From: an uncultured Paracoccaceae bacterium
Lineage (GTDB): Bacteria; Pseudomonadota; Alphaproteobacteria; Rhodobacterales; Rhodobacteraceae
DNA length: 49,830 nt
Assembly: GCA_938092015.1 (NCBI GenBank)
Contig: CALKOT010000067.1
Location: forward strand, 1 to 49,830
Direction of reading: 5' to 3'
In this document: one piece after another, positions 48,396 through 49,830 of the stretch
How positions within the stretch are numbered: position 1 is the stretch's first letter
Layout: every line of letters begins with the position of its first letter
Made by a program: the position numbers and the translations under genes
The notes under the pieces: model-generated
The model's input: the letters and a program-made list of their open reading frames with translations, nothing else
Told to the model about the DNA's origin: nothing
Databases searched by the model: none

Positions 48396-48944
48396 ATGCA
48401 GGAAATCTGGGATGCGCTGGCCAAACGGGGCCATGAAGAATACGGCGGCGAGCTGGTCACCCAGCTTGAACATGGCGTGCAAGCCGCAACGTTGGCTGAG
48501 AAGGAAGGCGCGGGTGATGTGCTAATCACAGCCGCCCTGCTGCATGATGTTGGCCATATGATCGATGTGCCGCCGGGCGCATCTATCGCGACCATCGCGG
48601 ACAAGGGCATAGATGCGGTGCACGAGGATGTCGGCGCCGCTTACCTGAAGCGCTGGTTCGGGGAAGAGGTGCTTTGGCCGATCCGTCACCATGTCGCTGC
48701 GAAACGGTATCTGTGTCTGAGGAAGCCCGGATATATGGATGAGCTGTCGCCTGCCTCGGTCAAGTCGCTGGCGCTGCAAGGCGGGCCGTTTACAGATGAA
48801 GAAGCGGATGAGTGGCTAAAGCAACCTTTCGCCCACGAAGGGGTTCGCTTGCGGATCTGGGATGATCTGGCGAAAGACCCGGAAATGGAGACGCCACCGC
48901 TGGAGCATTTTATCGAAATTGCGGAACGGGTGCGAAAAAATTGA
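48396..48944 (+). CDS. PhnZ-like HD-domain oxygenase
   Basis: 182 residues from the ATG at 48396 (GGGAGA upstream). The metal ligand pattern is H26, H50-D51 (LLHDVGH), H54, H76, H98/99 and K103, with Y16 and E19 in EEYGGELVTQLEHG. The spacings Y-x2-E, E to H (7), H to HD (24) and H99 to K103 (4) match those I recall for PhnZ, whose mixed-valent di-iron centre splits the C-P bond of 2-amino-1-hydroxyethylphosphonate. SVKSLALQGGPFTDEE and VRLRIWDDLAKD also fit PhnZ/TmpB-type proteins. No PhnY/TmpA-like 2-oxoglutarate partner is adjacent, so the substrate is uncertain. A palindrome starts 1 bp after the stop. Confidence 0.85.
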   Translation: MQEIWDALAKRGHEEYGGELVTQLEHGVQAATLAEKEGAGDVLITAALLHDVGHMIDVPPGASIATIADKGIDAVHEDVGAAYLKRWFGEEVLWPIRHHVAAKRYLCLRKPGYMDELSPASVKSLALQGGPFTDEEADEWLKQPFAHEGVRLRIWDDLAKDPEMETPPLEHFIEIAERVRKN

Positions 48945-48945
48945 A

Positions 48946-48963
48946 GGTTTCACGCGTGAAACC
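48946..48963. repeat. 18-bp perfect palindrome, copy 2
   Basis: GGTTTCACGCGTGAAACC starts one base after the HD-oxygenase stop codon and is identical to the copy at 42258-42275. No T-run follows, so it is not a normal terminator; a protein-binding site is more likely. Confidence 0.8.
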
Positions 48964-49197
48964 AATCATAGCCTCTTGTTATAGTTGCGAATTATATATT
49001 CATTAATCATTCAACATGAGGCATCTGCTTTTCCGAAGAGAAGCGGAAAAGCCGCTGCAAAGTTAGTCCGCTTTCAAATCATTCATACTCCTATGCGTAG
49101 CCGGACTATACGAAAGCATAGTCCGATTATTCATATGCAATCTGTAATCTGTCTTTGCCTTCGCGCGAAATCCATTCGGGGCAAGTGAAGAAATCTG
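48964..49197 (+). promoter_or_regulatory. AT-rich promoter and two-hairpin leader before the molybdopterin-fold gene
   Basis: This 234-bp gap starts AT-rich (about 48985-49015), fitting a promoter. Two hairpins follow: GCTTTTCCG (49027-49035) with CGGAAAAGC (49044-49052), and CGGACTAT (49102-49109) with ATAGTCCG (49118-49125), each with an 8-nt loop. The heptamer TAGTCCG occurs both at about 49064 and in the second stem, and each copy is followed by an ATTCAT. Alternative pairing between the first TAGTCCG and the left arm CGGACTA is possible, as in an attenuator. A 67-codon frame across the region lacks any protein-like features. Confidence 0.5.
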
Positions 49198-49671
49198 ATG
49201 TGGAACGCAGTGAAGTCAATTTTCTTAGCGCTCTGCTTGCTTGCGCCGCAATTGGCCAGCGCGGAAGATATACTTCTCACATTACGTCTGGCAGATGAAA
49301 GTGAACACACTTTCACCCGGACAGATCTAAAAAACCTACAAAAGCGTGAGTTCTCAACCAAAACACTTTGGACTGAAGGCGAAGTCCACTTTGTAGGTGT
49401 CTCGCTATCAACGTTGCTATCGGAATTCGAAGTAGTCGGTGGAGCAATCAAGGCGCAGGCAGCCAATGATTATGCGATTGAGATTCCGGTCTCAGACGCA
49501 ACTAAACAAGGCCCTATGATCGCATACCTCTTGAATGGTAAAGAGATGTCGCAGCGCGATAAAGGTCCACTTTGTATCGTCTATCCCTATGACGCCAACG
49601 TGAAATACCAGAGCGAGGTCTACTACGCTCGCAGTATATGGCAATTGGACCGAATAGCGATCCAGAATTGA
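49198..49671 (+). CDS. Periplasmic molybdopterin-oxidoreductase-fold protein
   Basis: 157 residues with a Sec signal peptide (SIFLALCLLAPQLASA|ED). The mature part resembles the small SUOX-fold domain: DLKNLQKREFSTKTLWTEG, FVGVSLSTLLSEFEV, KAQAANDYAIEIPVSDA, PMIAYLLNGKEMSQRDKGPL, and WQLDRIAI at the end. It lacks the conserved Cys of catalytic sulfite oxidases, so it probably does not bind Mo for catalysis but uses the fold for ligand or partner binding. The next gene, a membrane protein, overlaps its end by 34 bp; such pairs are known next to sensor proteins, which suggests a periplasmic sensing role (inference). Confidence 0.8.
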   Translation: MWNAVKSIFLALCLLAPQLASAEDILLTLRLADESEHTFTRTDLKNLQKREFSTKTLWTEGEVHFVGVSLSTLLSEFEVVGGAIKAQAANDYAIEIPVSDATKQGPMIAYLLNGKEMSQRDKGPLCIVYPYDANVKYQSEVYYARSIWQLDRIAIQN

Positions 49672-49830
49672 AAACGGGGCATCCTCGCAATCAGCGAACG
49701 GCTACGCTTGGCAGCGCGGTCGTTTTCGTCTCAGCTATAGCGATCATCGTTCTTGGGTATCTGAGTTACCGAGTCGCCTGTGATTTTCGCATAAGCCTAT
49801 GGAACCGCGCAGATAATTCAATTTTTCAAG
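49638..49830 (+). CDS. Membrane protein, N-terminal part (runs off the window); possible sensor
   Basis: An ATG at 49638, inside the end of the previous gene, opens a frame that stays open to the window edge (64 codons). After a polar N-terminus (IGPNSDPELKTGHPRNQRT) comes one transmembrane helix (LGSAVVFVSAIAIIVLGYLS), then YRVACDFRISLWNRADNSI as the start of an extracytoplasmic region. This is the usual opening of a periplasmic-sensing histidine kinase or diguanylate cyclase, consistent with the coupled periplasmic partner. Too little is visible to name the class. Confidence 0.55.
   Translation, partial: MAIGPNSDPELKTGHPRNQRTATLGSAVVFVSAIAIIVLGYLSYRVACDFRISLWNRADNSIFQ

Noticed and set aside
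48985-49188. A 67-codon plus-strand frame before the molybdopterin-fold gene
   Set aside because: TTG start without a ribosome-binding site, no protein-like pattern, and it spans two strong hairpins; better read as a leader region.

Overview
The window looks like chromosomal DNA of a marine alphaproteobacterium of the Rhodobacteraceae (Roseobacter type). The evidence is the gene content: a soxBDAG sarcosine oxidase operon, a yajC-secD-secF cluster followed by a Mth938-like gene, a YejABEF-type peptide transporter with two binding proteins, a membrane-anchored cytochrome c beside prephenate dehydratase, and RTX proteins ending in DFIF. No rRNA, tRNA, CRISPR array, integrase or insertion sequence was recognised.

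Layout. 1-4 kb (minus strand): start of a porin with a Zur-like palindrome in its promoter region, then yajC, secD, secF and a Mth938-like gene. 3.9-9.4 kb (minus): soxB, an uncharacterised 121-residue gene, soxD, soxA and soxG, tightly overlapped as one operon. 9.8-17.9 kb (plus): one giant RTX calcium-binding gene, cut by an in-frame TAA and a later frameshift into three pieces. 17.9-20.7 kb: a frameshifted small membrane protein, a hybrid histidine kinase and a convergent NarL-type regulator. 20.8-23.1 kb (minus): an HpcH/HpaI aldolase coupled to an acetolactate-synthase-like ThDP enzyme. 23.2-25.4 kb (minus): a glycoside hydrolase fused to RTX repeats. 25.9-27.3 kb (minus): prephenate dehydratase and a sulfotransferase gene with an internal TGA. 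27.4-30.3 kb: cytochrome c, a shared terminator, an enolase-superfamily dehydratase and a zinc alcohol dehydrogenase. 30.5-40.3 kb: a peptide-import locus with two binding proteins, two permeases and a double ATPase, flanking an Fe(II)/2-oxoglutarate oxygenase and an M20 deacylase. 40.4-41.1 kb: a frameshifted DUF3800 gene. 41.3-45.6 kb: small oxidoreductases (two aldo/keto reductases, an Ldh-family enzyme, an SDR). 45.5-48.3 kb (minus): mepA, a phytase-esterase-like gene and a DUF1796-like gene. 48.4-49.8 kb (plus): a PhnZ-like HD oxygenase, a structured leader, a periplasmic molybdopterin-fold protein and the start of a membrane protein.

Two themes stand out. First, four loci carry five disabling lesions (two nonsense codons, three frameshifts) within about 31 kb, while neighbouring housekeeping genes read cleanly. 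Either accessory genes here are decaying or the sequence contains errors. For the RTX stop codon the gene's own internal repeats show that the lost residue was a conserved tyrosine. Second, several accessory loci look functionally coherent yet undescribed: the small protein embedded in the sarcosine oxidase operon, the secreted RTX glycosidase, the Yej/oxygenase/deacylase locus, the orphan PhnZ-like oxygenase, and an 18-bp perfect palindrome present twice that resembles parS with two extra central bases.
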